A DNA stretch of 64,000 nt from Chitinophaga filiformis (GCF_900102545.1 NZ_FNBN01000004.1:310001-374000), one strand, 5' to 3'. Positions 26,430 through 34,852 are shown, counted from the stretch's first letter. The notes: generated from the letters alone by a model not told the origin. Made by a program: numbers and translations.

Positions 26430-27080
26430 TCAACCGGGCATACGGGAGATGTATTTGTCCATTTCTTTTATCTGGCTTACTATCTGCGCAGTAGTTGGCT
26501 TTTGCGCCTTTGCCCTGCGGAAGTAATCTTTTGCTGTTTTAAAGTCCCTGCGGCTCATGGCAATGGAAGCCAGGGTAAGCAGTGCAGCAGCGGTATTCTC
26601 TTTGTCAGGCAGCCCCATTCGTACCGCTTTCTTCAGGTTCTGGTCAGCTTCCTTCATGTCATTTTTCTGGTAAGCGATAGTACCCAGCTGAAAGTATTGC
26701 ATGCCTTCGTATTCCTTCATCGGGCTACCGGATTTAATACTCTGGCGGATAGTAGCTTCCGCTTTATCCAGGTCTTTATTGTACATCGCCATGTTACTCT
26801 GCATGAAGTAATACACAGAGCGGATTGGCTTATACAGCAGTTTAGGGAAAGCGATCTTGTTCATCATTCCCATCGCCTTGTCAATATCACCGGCTTCTAC
26901 TGCTTCCTGTACCAGCCTCATAGGACCGAACATGAAATGCGTAACCAGACATACCACACCGATCAGCAGCAGAATAGTAGCTTCCCACCAACCTACGGTT
27001 ATTCCCAGCGCAATACCACCTAACAGGAAGATAATACCCAATGGCAGACGATATAGAACAAAAAAGTTAAATGCTTTCAT
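26430..27080 (-). CDS. Inner-membrane protein with TPR-like cytoplasmic domain
   Basis: 216 residues. Two N-terminal membrane helices at about 8-52 (LPLGIIFLLGGIALGITVGW and ATILLLIGVVCLVTHFMF) are followed by helical repeats with TPR character (AEATIRQSIKSGSP, GTIAYQKNDMKEADQNLKKAVRMG, AKDYFRRAKAQKPT). The protein probably scaffolds other proteins at the membrane. It is a conserved hypothetical of Bacteroidota with no known function. Confidence 0.72.
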   Translation of the reverse strand: MKAFNFFVLYRLPLGIIFLLGGIALGITVGWWEATILLLIGVVCLVTHFMFGPMRLVQEAVEAGDIDKAMGMMNKIAFPKLLYKPIRSVYYFMQSNMAMYNKDLDKAEATIRQSIKSGSPMKEYEGMQYFQLGTIAYQKNDMKEADQNLKKAVRMGLPDKENTAAALLTLASIAMSRRDFKTAKDYFRRAKAQKPTTAQIVSQIKEMDKYISRMPG

Positions 27081-27200
27081 TTGTGAATCTTGTTTTAAAA
27101 ATCAGGTGGAACCCCTTACAAAGTTGCACGTTTTATAGCTTATTTCTTATAAGAGGCGCAAAGATAAATAAAAAAAGATGTGAGATATCAGGAGATTACT

Positions 27201-27230
27201 TACCTTTGAATCATCAGATGATATGATGAT
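27201..27230 (+). promoter_or_regulatory. GntR-fsr promoter with overlapping operator-like palindrome
   Basis: TACCTTTG (27201-27208) matches the TAnnTTTG -7 element. Right after it, at 27211-27230, TCATC and GATGA half-sites face each other around AGATGATAT, covering the expected transcription start. The placement suggests autorepression by the GntR protein encoded immediately downstream. Confidence 0.5.
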
Positions 27231-27237
27231 GTAGCTT

Positions 27238-27912
27238 ATGACTTCTATTAAGAGAAACAGCCTTGCCGACGAAGTAGCCCAGCGGTTACAGGAACAGATA
27301 TCCCTCGGTACATATAAGCCGGGAGAGAAGTTACCCACAGAACCTGCCTTAATGCAGGCCTACGGTGTAGGCCGGTCGTCTATTCGGGAAGCGGTGCGTA
27401 TACTGGCCAACAGCGGTGTGTTACGTGTACAGCAGGGGTTGGGCACCTTTGTGGAAGCCAGTGCCGGTATTGAAGAGCCTTTCCCTCAACGGATAAAACG
27501 GGCCGCGGTGGATGATCTGGATGAAGTACGACAGCTGTTGGAAATGAAGATAGCGCAGAAGGCTGCAGTCAACAGAACCGCAGAAGACATTGATAAAATA
27601 GAGGTATATCTGAAAAAGAGAAAGGACACTGCTGCCGCAGATGATACAGCCGGCGCCATTGAGGCTGATATCAATTTCCACGTCGCTATTGCGGAGGCGT
27701 CGGGCAACAGTATCCTGACCGACCTCTATAAAACGGTAGCGCATCACCTGAAAAATCACTTTATAGCGCAGTTCAAAAATGCTGAGAGTTTTAGAGAAAC
27801 CCAGCATCTGCATAAGAACCTTTTAAACAGCATCATTGCCCAGGATGCACAAAAGGCCTGGCAATGGGCGCAACGTATTACCCAACATAATAACGACGAG
27901 CCAGCAAAGTAA
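27238..27912 (+). CDS. FadR/GntR-family transcriptional regulator
   Basis: 224 residues. The N-terminal winged helix has the GntR block YKPGEKLPTEPALMQAYGVGRSSIREAVRILANSGVLRVQQGLGTFV. The all-helical FCD effector domain includes the metal-site residues of INFHVAIAEASGN and the final HKNLLNSIIAQDAQKAWQWAQRITQHN. It starts at the ATG at 27238. The efflux gene begins six bases after its stop, so the two form an operon. Confidence 0.9.
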   Translation: MTSIKRNSLADEVAQRLQEQISLGTYKPGEKLPTEPALMQAYGVGRSSIREAVRILANSGVLRVQQGLGTFVEASAGIEEPFPQRIKRAAVDDLDEVRQLLEMKIAQKAAVNRTAEDIDKIEVYLKKRKDTAAADDTAGAIEADINFHVAIAEASGNSILTDLYKTVAHHLKNHFIAQFKNAESFRETQHLHKNLLNSIIAQDAQKAWQWAQRITQHNNDEPAK

Positions 27913-27918
27913 AAAGTC

Positions 27919-29151
27919 ATGGAAAAAACAATACAGGAAACCGCTAAGGCGCAGGCACAGCAAGCCGCGCAGAATACCGTATTTTCTATTCTGATCGCGC
28001 TCAGCTTCTCGCACCTGATCAATGACACCATACAGTCACTGATACCCGCCATCTACCCTATCGTAAAAGACTCTCTTAAGCTTTCTTTCAGCCAGATAGG
28101 ACTGATCACACTCACCTATCAGCTTACGGCCTCCCTGCTGCAGCCACTTGTAGGGTTTTATACAGACAAAAATCCTAAGCCGTATTCTCTTGCCATCGGC
28201 ATGGGCTTTACCTTACTGGGACTGATCAGTCTTTCCCAGGCGCACCATTTTTACCTGGTACTCTTGTCTGTAGCACTGGTGGGCGTAGGCTCCTCCATCT
28301 TCCACCCTGAGGCTTCCCGCCTGGCCTATATGGCTTCCGGTGGCAAACATGGTATGGCGCAATCGCTTTTTCAACTGGGAGGAAATGCAGGCAGCTCACT
28401 GGGTCCACTACTCGCCGCGATGATCATTGTACCGAAAGGACAGTCCAGCATCAGCTGGTTCTCACTGGCCGCTTTACTGGCTATCGTGGTGATGATCAAC
28501 ATCGGATCATGGTATAAGAATAATACACATCGTATCCGTAGTAAATCGAAGAGTACGGATGCTGCAACACATACCCAGTTACCAAAGGGAAAAGTCATCT
28601 TTGCACTGGGCATATTACTGGTGCTGATCTTTTCGAAGTACTTTTACATGGCCAGTATGACCAGCTACTATACCTTCTATCTCATTGATAAGTTTCATGT
28701 GTCTGTAGCAAGCGCTCAGGTATATCTCTTCATCTTCCTGTTTGCCATTGCAGCAGGTACTTTCATCGGAGGTCCGGTAGGCGACCGTATAGGTCGCAAG
28801 TATGTGATCTGGATATCTATACTGGGAGTGGCGCCGTTCTCGCTCTTACTGCCACACGCTAACCTGTTATGGACATCTGTGCTTAGTGTATTTATTGGCG
28901 TGATCCTGTCATCTGCCTTTTCCGCTATACTCGTTTATGCACAGGAACTGGTACCGGGTAAGGTAGGAATGATCGCCGGATTGTTCTTCGGGCTTGCATT
29001 TGGTATGGGTGGTATCGGATCTGCATTACTGGGAAAACTGGCTGACAAGACAAGCATTGCCTATGTATTTGATGTATGTGCGTATCTGCCTTTAATAGGT
29101 CTGCTTACGGGCCTGCTTCCTGATGTGGAACGCGCCGGTAAATCGAAATAA
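27919..29151 (+). CDS. fsr: Fosmidomycin-resistance-type MFS efflux protein
   Basis: 410 residues with 12 predicted membrane helices. It is closely similar to E. coli Fsr along its whole length: SHLINDTIQSLIPAIYP, LITLTYQLTASLLQPLVGFYTDK, GVGSSIFHPEASRLAYMASGG, ILIFSKYFYMAS-like segment and GGPVGDRIGRKYVIW. Fsr exports fosmidomycin in E. coli; the natural substrate in this organism is not known. Regulation by the adjacent GntR protein is likely. Confidence 0.9.
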   Translation: MEKTIQETAKAQAQQAAQNTVFSILIALSFSHLINDTIQSLIPAIYPIVKDSLKLSFSQIGLITLTYQLTASLLQPLVGFYTDKNPKPYSLAIGMGFTLLGLISLSQAHHFYLVLLSVALVGVGSSIFHPEASRLAYMASGGKHGMAQSLFQLGGNAGSSLGPLLAAMIIVPKGQSSISWFSLAALLAIVVMINIGSWYKNNTHRIRSKSKSTDAATHTQLPKGKVIFALGILLVLIFSKYFYMASMTSYYTFYLIDKFHVSVASAQVYLFIFLFAIAAGTFIGGPVGDRIGRKYVIWISILGVAPFSLLLPHANLLWTSVLSVFIGVILSSAFSAILVYAQELVPGKVGMIAGLFFGLAFGMGGIGSALLGKLADKTSIAYVFDVCAYLPLIGLLTGLLPDVERAGKSK

Positions 29152-29520
29152 AAACCAGCTCACCAGTCCCTGTTGGCAAAAAGGATTTTTTGTCACCTGG
29201 GACTGGTGAGTGCATTATTAGATAAAACGCTCTGGGTTTCATCAATTAAATAACCATTAAGACACAATCTTTATATGTATATGCAATGAAGTTTAACCAA
29301 TATGTTTATATGTGATTCGTGGAATGCCGGGAAAATATTTTGTATCGCGTTATGCAGTCTGTCCATCAGGTCGTTAACCAAAATTATGTCGTGCTGCTGA
29401 AATAACATTGCAGTTCCAGGCTGGACAATGTTTTTGCCTCTTTTTTATTGCTCCCCCTCTGCCTACTGGTACTATTCAGGAAAAATCATTACATTTAATC
29501 GGGGCTTAAATCTTATACAT
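29152..29520. other. 369-base intergenic region between fsr and 2TM gene
   Basis: Apart from the inverted repeat at 29159-29210 nothing firm is seen. The middle part is A+T-rich (29215-29320). An in-frame extension of the 2TM gene back to 29428 has no family character. Confidence 0.5.
29159..29210. repeat. 12-bp inverted repeat with internal hairpin after fsr
   Basis: CTCACCAGTCCC pairs with GGGACTGGTGAG around a 28-base loop that itself contains CAAAAAGGATTTTTTG. There is no T-tract after the outer stem, so it may end transcription or act as a 3' stabiliser. Confidence 0.6.
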
Positions 29521-29811
29521 ATGGAACCAAATTCTCAACGCGACCAACAACTTTGGAAAATTGCTCAGGCGAGAGCCAAGTTCAAAACTTCGCTTATTAT
29601 CTACCTTGTCACAAATGCTTTTTTGTGGGCAGTCTGGCTGGCGACAGGAGCTTATGAACATGGCGGCACACCATGGCCCGTATGGCCTGGAATTGGCTGG
29701 GGACTTGCATTGGCGTTCCAGTATTTTAACGCCTGGCATCGGGATCCAACAGGAGATGCAGTAAGAGAATATGAAAAATTACAGGAAGAAAAGCAACGCA
29801 AAGGCATATAA
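29521..29811 (+). CDS. 2TM domain-containing small membrane protein
   Basis: 96 residues from the ATG at 29521. The 2TM pattern is plain: a charged N-terminus (LWKIAQARAKFKTS), helix one (LIIYLVTNAFLWAVWLAT), a Trp/Pro-rich turn, helix two (GIGWGLALAFQYFNAW) and a charged tail. This domain also occurs fused to LytTR/histidine-kinase proteins in Bacteroidota, but here it stands alone. Function unknown. Confidence 0.82.
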   Translation: MEPNSQRDQQLWKIAQARAKFKTSLIIYLVTNAFLWAVWLATGAYEHGGTPWPVWPGIGWGLALAFQYFNAWHRDPTGDAVREYEKLQEEKQRKGI

Positions 29812-29879
29812 AACTTCCACCTCCTTTATAAATTCCATCGCCTTTATAAAAGGTACACCACGTAAGACAGATCTACAAT

Positions 29880-31688
29880 ATGGAGCAGCCACGCAGATTA
29901 TTCGATGTCATTGAGCACCAGCTAAAACATTTCCCCAAGTCAGACATGCTGGTAGGAAAAGAAAACAATGTCTGGAAAAAATATAGTACACAGGATGTAG
30001 CCGATCTTACACTGCGTTTTAGCGCAGGGCTGCTGCAACTAGGGATAGGAAAAGGAGATGCAACTCCCGAAGGTTCAGACAAGATTGCTATAGTATCCCC
30101 TAACCGTCCAGAATGGATGCTGACCGACCTTGCCTGTCAACAGGCCGGGGCTGTGCTGGCGCCACTGTATCCGACCATCAGCGAGCATGAGATGGAGTTC
30201 ATCCTGAATGATTCAGGTGCTTCTATCCTGTTCGTGAGCGGACAGGACATGTTTGATAAGATCGCACTTATACGTCATAAATTATCCAATCTGAAAGAGG
30301 TCTTCTCTTTTACCAAAATAGCCGGTTGCCGCCATTGGAGCGAGATCCCTGATATGGCTAAACAGGAAGATATTGAAAGGATAAAAACCATCAGGGAGAA
30401 AATAGATCCCGAACAACTGGCTACTATTATCTATACTTCAGGTACTACCGGTACGCCTAAAGGAGTAATGCTGAATCACAGGAATATCATGAGCAATGTC
30501 ACAGCATGTATCCCATATCTGCCGGTAAGCCAGGAAGCGAGAGCGCTTAGCTTCCTGCCACTCAATCACGTTTTCGAACGTATGGTAACCTATGTATATC
30601 TTACTGCAGGAGTACCTATTTACTATGCAGAAAGCATGGATACTATCGCCGATAACCTGCGCGAGGTAAAACCGAGCATCTTTACTACCGTACCACGATT
30701 GCTTGAAAAAGTATATGAAAAGATCATGGCCAAAGGGCTTGAATTAAAGGGTATCAAACGCGCGCTTTTCTTCTGGTCGGTAGAGCTGGGCAAGAAATAT
30801 GAGATCAATAAGTCTCTGGGCTGGTGGTATAATTTCCAGTTATCCATCGCCAATAAACTTGTATTCAAGAAATGGCGGGAAGCGCTGGGAGGCAATATCG
30901 ACGCTGTTGTTGTTGGTTCTGCAGCCTGCCAGGTAAGGTTATTGAAAATATTTACCGCTGCTAATATTCCTATTCTGGAAGGATATGGTCTTACCGAAAC
31001 ATCTCCTGTAATCAGCGTTAACCGGGTAGATGTAAAAGACCGCATGTTTGGTACGGTAGGGCCGCTCATCAGCAATGTAGCAGTCAAAATAGCAGAAGAT
31101 GGCGAGATCTTGTGCAAAGGACCCAATATCACACTCGGATACTATAAACGCCCTGACCTGACAGCAGACGCTATTATTAACGGCTGGTTCCATACCGGCG
31201 ATATTGGCGTGCTTGTCAACAATCAGTTCCTGAAGATTACAGACCGTAAAAAAGAGCTCTTTAAGACCTCTGGCGGCAAGTTCGTGGCTCCGCAGCCTAT
31301 AGAGAATAAGTTCAAGGAATCCCCCTTTATTGAGCAGATCATGGTGGTAGGTGAGGGCCGTAAATTTACCGGCGCCCTGATCGTTCCTTCTTTCCCACAA
31401 CTGGAGAGCTGGGCAGCTAAAAAAGGACTTCACACTTCTTCTCACGAAGAATTGCTGCAAAACAATGATATTCAGCAACTTTACCAACAGGTTGTTGAGA
31501 AATACAACCAGTATTTCAGCCATATAGAGCAGATCAAAAAGTTTGAACTATTACCCAGGGAATGGACGATCGCCAACGGAGAACTCTCCCCTACGCTTAA
31601 AGTAAAGCGGAAAGTGATCACTCAGAAATACGAGCAACAGATTGAGAAAATTTATAATAGCAGCATGAGTGGGCAAATTTTGAGCTGA
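29880..31688 (+). CDS. Long-chain acyl-CoA ligase (AMP-forming)
   Basis: 602 residues. Adenylate-forming enzyme with the P-loop YTSGTTGTPKGVM, the motif GYGLTETSP and the C-terminal catalytic region FHTGDIGVL...ITDRKKELFKTSGGKFVAPQPIENK. The last is typical of the FadD15/AMP-dependent synthetase branch that activates long-chain fatty acids with ATP and CoA. It has no membrane helices and is likely membrane-associated. It is a single gene followed by a tRNA promoter. Confidence 0.9.
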   Translation: MEQPRRLFDVIEHQLKHFPKSDMLVGKENNVWKKYSTQDVADLTLRFSAGLLQLGIGKGDATPEGSDKIAIVSPNRPEWMLTDLACQQAGAVLAPLYPTISEHEMEFILNDSGASILFVSGQDMFDKIALIRHKLSNLKEVFSFTKIAGCRHWSEIPDMAKQEDIERIKTIREKIDPEQLATIIYTSGTTGTPKGVMLNHRNIMSNVTACIPYLPVSQEARALSFLPLNHVFERMVTYVYLTAGVPIYYAESMDTIADNLREVKPSIFTTVPRLLEKVYEKIMAKGLELKGIKRALFFWSVELGKKYEINKSLGWWYNFQLSIANKLVFKKWREALGGNIDAVVVGSAACQVRLLKIFTAANIPILEGYGLTETSPVISVNRVDVKDRMFGTVGPLISNVAVKIAEDGEILCKGPNITLGYYKRPDLTADAIINGWFHTGDIGVLVNNQFLKITDRKKELFKTSGGKFVAPQPIENKFKESPFIEQIMVVGEGRKFTGALIVPSFPQLESWAAKKGLHTSSHEELLQNNDIQQLYQQVVEKYNQYFSHIEQIKKFELLPREWTIANGELSPTLKVKRKVITQKYEQQIEKIYNSSMSGQILS

Positions 31689-31713
31689 GTGCTCGATATA
31701 TGTAAAAAACGTT

Positions 31714-31721
31714 TACTTTTG
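31714..31721 (+). promoter_or_regulatory. -7 element of tRNA-Arg(CCT)
   Basis: TACTTTTG matches TAnnTTTG, 28 bases before the tRNA. Confidence 0.55.
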
Positions 31722-31748
31722 CACTCCACTTTAGGGTTCGTGCCCTAT

Positions 31749-31820
31749 GGCCCGGTAGTTCAATGGATAGAATAGAAGTTTCCTAAACTTTAGATACAAG
31801 TTCGATTCTTGTCCGGGCTA
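31749..31820 (+). tRNA. tRNA-Arg (anticodon CCT)
   Basis: 72 nt cloverleaf. Acceptor GGCCCGG with CCGGGCT (first pair G-U), anticodon stem GAAGT/ACTTT with loop TTCCTAA, T arm ACAAG-TTCGATT-CTTGT. It reads AGG. CCA is not encoded. Confidence 0.95.
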
Positions 31821-31826
31821 CGATTT

Positions 31827-31860
31827 AACAAACCCGCTCTGAGAGCGGGTTTGTTCGTTT
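31827..31860 (+). terminator. Terminator after tRNA-Arg(CCT)
   Basis: AACAAACCCGCTCT pairs with AGAGCGGGTTTGTT, then a CGTTTTT tail follows. Confidence 0.88.
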
Positions 31861-31889
31861 TTATACATTCTGAAAGGGTATTCAACACC

Positions 31890-32190
31890 TCCTTTTTATA
31901 GCATCGTCCTTACATCGGCTTCCCGGGTCAGGGAACGCAACCTGGATCAGTTTGAATTCGCATTCCTGCACTGAACCGTTGTGACAATCCGGAAGTACCA
32001 CGCACATCAAGTAGACTACACGAGCTAGATAATCTTTCTGCAGCGTTCGGATAGCTACCTGTCGGCCTGCTGTCGGTTTACCATCGGCCTGGAATCGGCT
32101 TACCATTAGGATACTAAAATGACATCAAGAGGCTATTTAAAGGGTACCTATATATCAAAGGGATATTGAAGTGACCTCTAAATACTATTG
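31890..32190. repeat. Long degenerate 11-bp-period array D
   Basis: The clearest units are at about 32067-32110: TCGGCCTGCTG, TCGGTTTACCA, TCGGCCTGGAA, TCGGCTTACCA. A similar pair, ATCGTCCTTAC and ATCGGCTTCCC, lies near 31900, and weaker units (AAGAGGCTATT, TAAAGGGTACC) extend rightward. If continuous it would be over 20 units, strongly drifted. A 74-codon antisense frame here comes from the repeat. Confidence 0.7.
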
Positions 32191-32271
32191 TGATACCCAG
32201 TTGCATAACTATTTGTATAGTAGTCGCACTAAGACAGCAAGCTTTTGTATTGATAACCTCAAAACCATTTT

Positions 32272-32423
32272 ATGGCCATTGTTAAAGACAATATTCTCAT
32301 GCAGCTTGTACTGGGGGGCCCCTCGATAAGCATTTCATCATCTACGAACGGAATGGGCAGATTAGTTTCCAACCTGATCCCAATTTTCGGCATCTTACAG
32401 GCTGGCTGTGTTATCAGCTGTAA
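32272..32423 (+). pseudogene. Frameshifted mini-gene (MAIVKDNI family remnant)
   Basis: An ATG at 32272 opens MAIVKDNILMQLVLGG, then the frame passes a run of six G (about 32313-32318) and becomes low-complexity. If the run had seven G, translation would continue as PLDKHFIIYERNGQISFQPDP and end at TAA 32421-32423, giving about 50 residues. The combined peptide resembles the N-terminus of small Bacteroidota proteins that start M-A-x-x-K-x-N and have an LxGxLGxxFVxR-like segment. It is shorter than what I recall of that family. The shift could be decay, phase variation in the G run, or a sequencing error. Confidence 0.4.
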
Positions 32424-32458
32424 TGTGTATTCCTAAAGAGCCGGATCTTAATATGACT

Positions 32459-32466
32459 TAACTTTG
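32459..32466 (+). promoter_or_regulatory. -7 element for TEX30-type hydrolase, near-leaderless
   Basis: TAACTTTG matches TAnnTTTG, with only eight bases to the ATG at 32475. Transcription would start within a few bases of the start codon. Confidence 0.5.
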
Positions 32467-32474
32467 ACCTCATC

Positions 32475-33128
32475 ATGAGTACACAGTCATTCAAACTAGA
32501 AATATCTTCCGCTATAGGCGCCGTTTCTGCCAAATACATCGCTCCAGCCAGGCCTGCATGTATCTTCACACTTGCACATGGAGCAGGAGCCGGTATGGAC
32601 CACGTGTTTATGGAAACACTGGCCAGCGCCCTTTCTCAGGTAGGTATTGCCACCTTAAGATTTAACTTCCCCTTTGCTGAAGGTAAAAAAGGCCGCCCTG
32701 ACTCACCAGCTGTTGCTCATGCTACCCTAGCCGCTGCTATTAAAAAAGCCCGGGAATTAGCTCCTAAGCTACCGCTATTTGCCTCTGGCAAATCTTTCGG
32801 TGGAAGAATGAGCTCACAGTATCTCGCTGCCAATCCGGATAGTAAAGTTGAGGGTATCGTCTTCTACGGTTTTCCGCTCCATCCGGCCGGCAAGCCATCC
32901 ATTGAGCGCGCTGATCATCTGAAAGAGATAAAAGTCCCCATGCTCTTCCTGCAGGGTTCAAAAGACGCACTGGCTACCTGGGACCTGATTGAAAACGTAT
33001 GCGGCTCTCTGAAAAAGGCGACGTTGGTAAAACTCGAGGGAGCAGATCATTCTTTTAAAGCGGGTAAAAAAGATATAATGTCATTGCTGGTAGAAGAAAC
33101 AAAGCAATGGGTAGAGAAAAGGCTGTAA
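32475..33128 (+). CDS. TEX30/KANL3-like alpha/beta hydrolase
   Basis: 217 residues. Compact alpha/beta hydrolase with LAHGAGAGMDHVFM at the oxyanion region, nucleophile GKSFGG (Ser107), acid in LQGSKDAL and His in EGADHSFK, so the catalytic triad is complete. This layout is that of the TEX30/KANL3-like group of small cytoplasmic hydrolases. The substrate is unknown. It converges with the nitrilase gene, ending eight bases from that stop codon. Confidence 0.82.
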   Translation: MSTQSFKLEISSAIGAVSAKYIAPARPACIFTLAHGAGAGMDHVFMETLASALSQVGIATLRFNFPFAEGKKGRPDSPAVAHATLAAAIKKARELAPKLPLFASGKSFGGRMSSQYLAANPDSKVEGIVFYGFPLHPAGKPSIERADHLKEIKVPMLFLQGSKDALATWDLIENVCGSLKKATLVKLEGADHSFKAGKKDIMSLLVEETKQWVEKRL

Positions 33129-33136
33129 ATATACTA

Positions 33137-33925
33137 TCAGCTATAAAGCCCGTTCTTAAATCGCTTCGCCAGCAATCCTGTTGCCAGTGAAGGATCAATA
33201 TCAGCTACAATTACACCCGTCCTTCCATATGTTTCGTGTTTGATACAAGTGCCATCAGGCGCTACTACTGAAGATGCAGCATCAGGATATTGAGACGCAT
33301 AATTGGAGCTTGCCATATAGATGGTATTCTCCATTGCTCTCAGCATAATAGCTTTTTCATAGTAAGGGTTCTCTTTACTACCCCATTCTTTAGGCAGCAC
33401 ACCCTCGGTATTGCTCCCTCCAAAATGAGGGAAAAATACAATCTTAGCGTCCCGCTGCGCAGACCATCTGACGGATTCGGGATAACGGAATCCTTCATGG
33501 CAGATAGTAATACCAAACTTCACTCCATTGATCTCAAAGAGCTGCCGCTCTGTACCCGCTTCCCACAGATTGTCTTCCGTAGGATCTAACTGATTCTTTG
33601 TCTGGAAGCCTAACACTTCCCCACTTGCAGAAACTACAAAAGCTACATTCAGTAATTTTCCTTCATGATGCCAGTCCATGGGGACAATAATAGCGATAGC
33701 ATTATCGGCAGCAATAGTGCATACCTTATCCAACGCTGCCTGTAACTTTTCGGGAGAGCGGTCATCCACTTCGTATCCCATGCCGGGATAACCAGGAAGA
33801 TATGATTCAGGAAAACAGATAATTGCTGCCTGTTCCGCAGCTGCATCTTTTACTAATTTTTCTAACCAGTATAATCCGTCATTGATGGATTTAGGAAAGG
33901 GAGGAGAAGCCAGTGCAATTTTCAT
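33137..33925 (-). CDS. Carbon-nitrogen hydrolase (nitrilase superfamily)
   Basis: 262 residues from the ATG at 33925, where the family start MKIALASPPFPKSINDG begins; the longer frame to 34021 adds unrelated sequence. The catalytic triad is visible: Glu40 in CFPESYLPG, Lys109 in FQTKNQLDP and Cys141 in GITICHEG. Members hydrolyse amides or nitriles. The exact substrate is unknown. A cytoplasmic enzyme. Confidence 0.88.
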   Translation of the reverse strand: MKIALASPPFPKSINDGLYWLEKLVKDAAAEQAAIICFPESYLPGYPGMGYEVDDRSPEKLQAALDKVCTIAADNAIAIIVPMDWHHEGKLLNVAFVVSASGEVLGFQTKNQLDPTEDNLWEAGTERQLFEINGVKFGITICHEGFRYPESVRWSAQRDAKIVFFPHFGGSNTEGVLPKEWGSKENPYYEKAIMLRAMENTIYMASSNYASQYPDAASSVVAPDGTCIKHETYGRTGVIVADIDPSLATGLLAKRFKNGLYS

Positions 33926-33983
33926 ATGCAAGTCTTTGTAAGGTGCAAAGTTAATATTATAATGGCTTCCCCATCCTTCATTT

Positions 33984-34775
33984 TTATTGTGCCAAAAGCT
34001 CCTTATAAACGCCCCTGTCAATCGTTATATTCAACCGCTTCAACATCCCCGGCATATCAAATCCATCTTTCTTATACTCCTCCTGCACTGCTTCCTTTGC
34101 CTGTTCAAATGCTGCCTTATTCGCCCATACAGCCACTGTTACAAAAACCAATTTACCATCATTATCGGCATAAGAGTAAGCCGCATCTCTGATAAAACCA
34201 GGCAATGTTTTGATAAGATTACGGTTGACCTTCACTCTTTCAAGGAACTCATTTACAGCATTAGCGGGAACAGTGAACCTGTCAATGAAAATGACATTAT
34301 CCGGGTTACCATTGATGTCGCGGGGTAATACCCCCAGTTCCTGTAAAAAGCCTAAGCGATCGGTTAGTGTTTCACTATGAATGACCTTGCCGTCTTTCAA
34401 TTCATATGCCACTACACCATTACTTGCTACTCTTCTTCCGGTAGCCGGGATATGCTGGAATGTACCACGGTGTGTGCCCTGAAACTGCTGAAATACCACC
34501 ACCTTATTGCCTTCTGCGACTATATCCTTCACTTTCCAGTGTGCGTCCGGAAAAGCGTCTGTCAATCCGCTAACCACCTGTTTAAAATCGGGACCATCAT
34601 AAGCGGCAGATATCAGCTCGGGTATTAAAGCTGTATTTCTCTTGTTCATTGCCTCCTCATAGAGTTTCCTGATTACTTCTTTGTTTTGCATATTAACCTC
34701 CTTTTTGTCTGTAACCTGGGCGATGACTATCTGGGATAATAACATCGTTGATACCAGGTATAGTAAGCTTTTCAT
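33984..34775 (-). CDS. Exported ester cyclase (SnoaL-like) fused to ABM-like domain
   Basis: 263 residues. A signal peptide ends near IVIAQ (residue 20). Residues about 30-145 form a SnoaL-like/ester cyclase domain (NKEVIRKLYEEAMNKRN, FPDAHWKVKDIVAEGNKVVV, ATGRRVASNGVVAYELKDGKV). Residues about 160-263 resemble an antibiotic-biosynthesis-monooxygenase ferredoxin-like domain (VIFIDRFTVPANAVNEFLERV, FVTVAVWANKAAFEQAKEAV). Each domain is normally a separate small protein, so the fusion is notable. An internal ATG (MQNKEV) would give an unexported form. A -7 element lies just upstream. Confidence 0.75.
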   Translation of the reverse strand: MKSLLYLVSTMLLSQIVIAQVTDKKEVNMQNKEVIRKLYEEAMNKRNTALIPELISAAYDGPDFKQVVSGLTDAFPDAHWKVKDIVAEGNKVVVFQQFQGTHRGTFQHIPATGRRVASNGVVAYELKDGKVIHSETLTDRLGFLQELGVLPRDINGNPDNVIFIDRFTVPANAVNEFLERVKVNRNLIKTLPGFIRDAAYSYADNDGKLVFVTVAVWANKAAFEQAKEAVQEEYKKDGFDMPGMLKRLNITIDRGVYKELLAQ

Positions 34776-34791
34776 TGATTTTTTGTTTTTA

Positions 34792-34799
34792 CAAAGTTA
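34792..34799 (-). promoter_or_regulatory. -7 element of ester cyclase gene
   Basis: On the minus strand TAACTTTG matches TAnnTTTG, 16 bases before the ATG. Confidence 0.55.
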
Positions 34800-34852
34800 C
34801 CGGTGGCTGGTGGGCCGGAATTGTAAAAAATCATTGATTATGCAACCCTGAA

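Larger units (their letters stand above)
31821..32271. other. 451-base gene-free interval after tRNA-Arg(CCT)
   Basis: It holds the tRNA terminator and array D. Bases 32190-32271 show no recognisable gene or strong hairpin. Confidence 0.6.

Noticed and set aside
31882..32106. 74-codon minus-strand gene
   Set aside because: The frame is a by-product of the 11-bp array (33 bases give 11 codons); it has no family character and no promoter.
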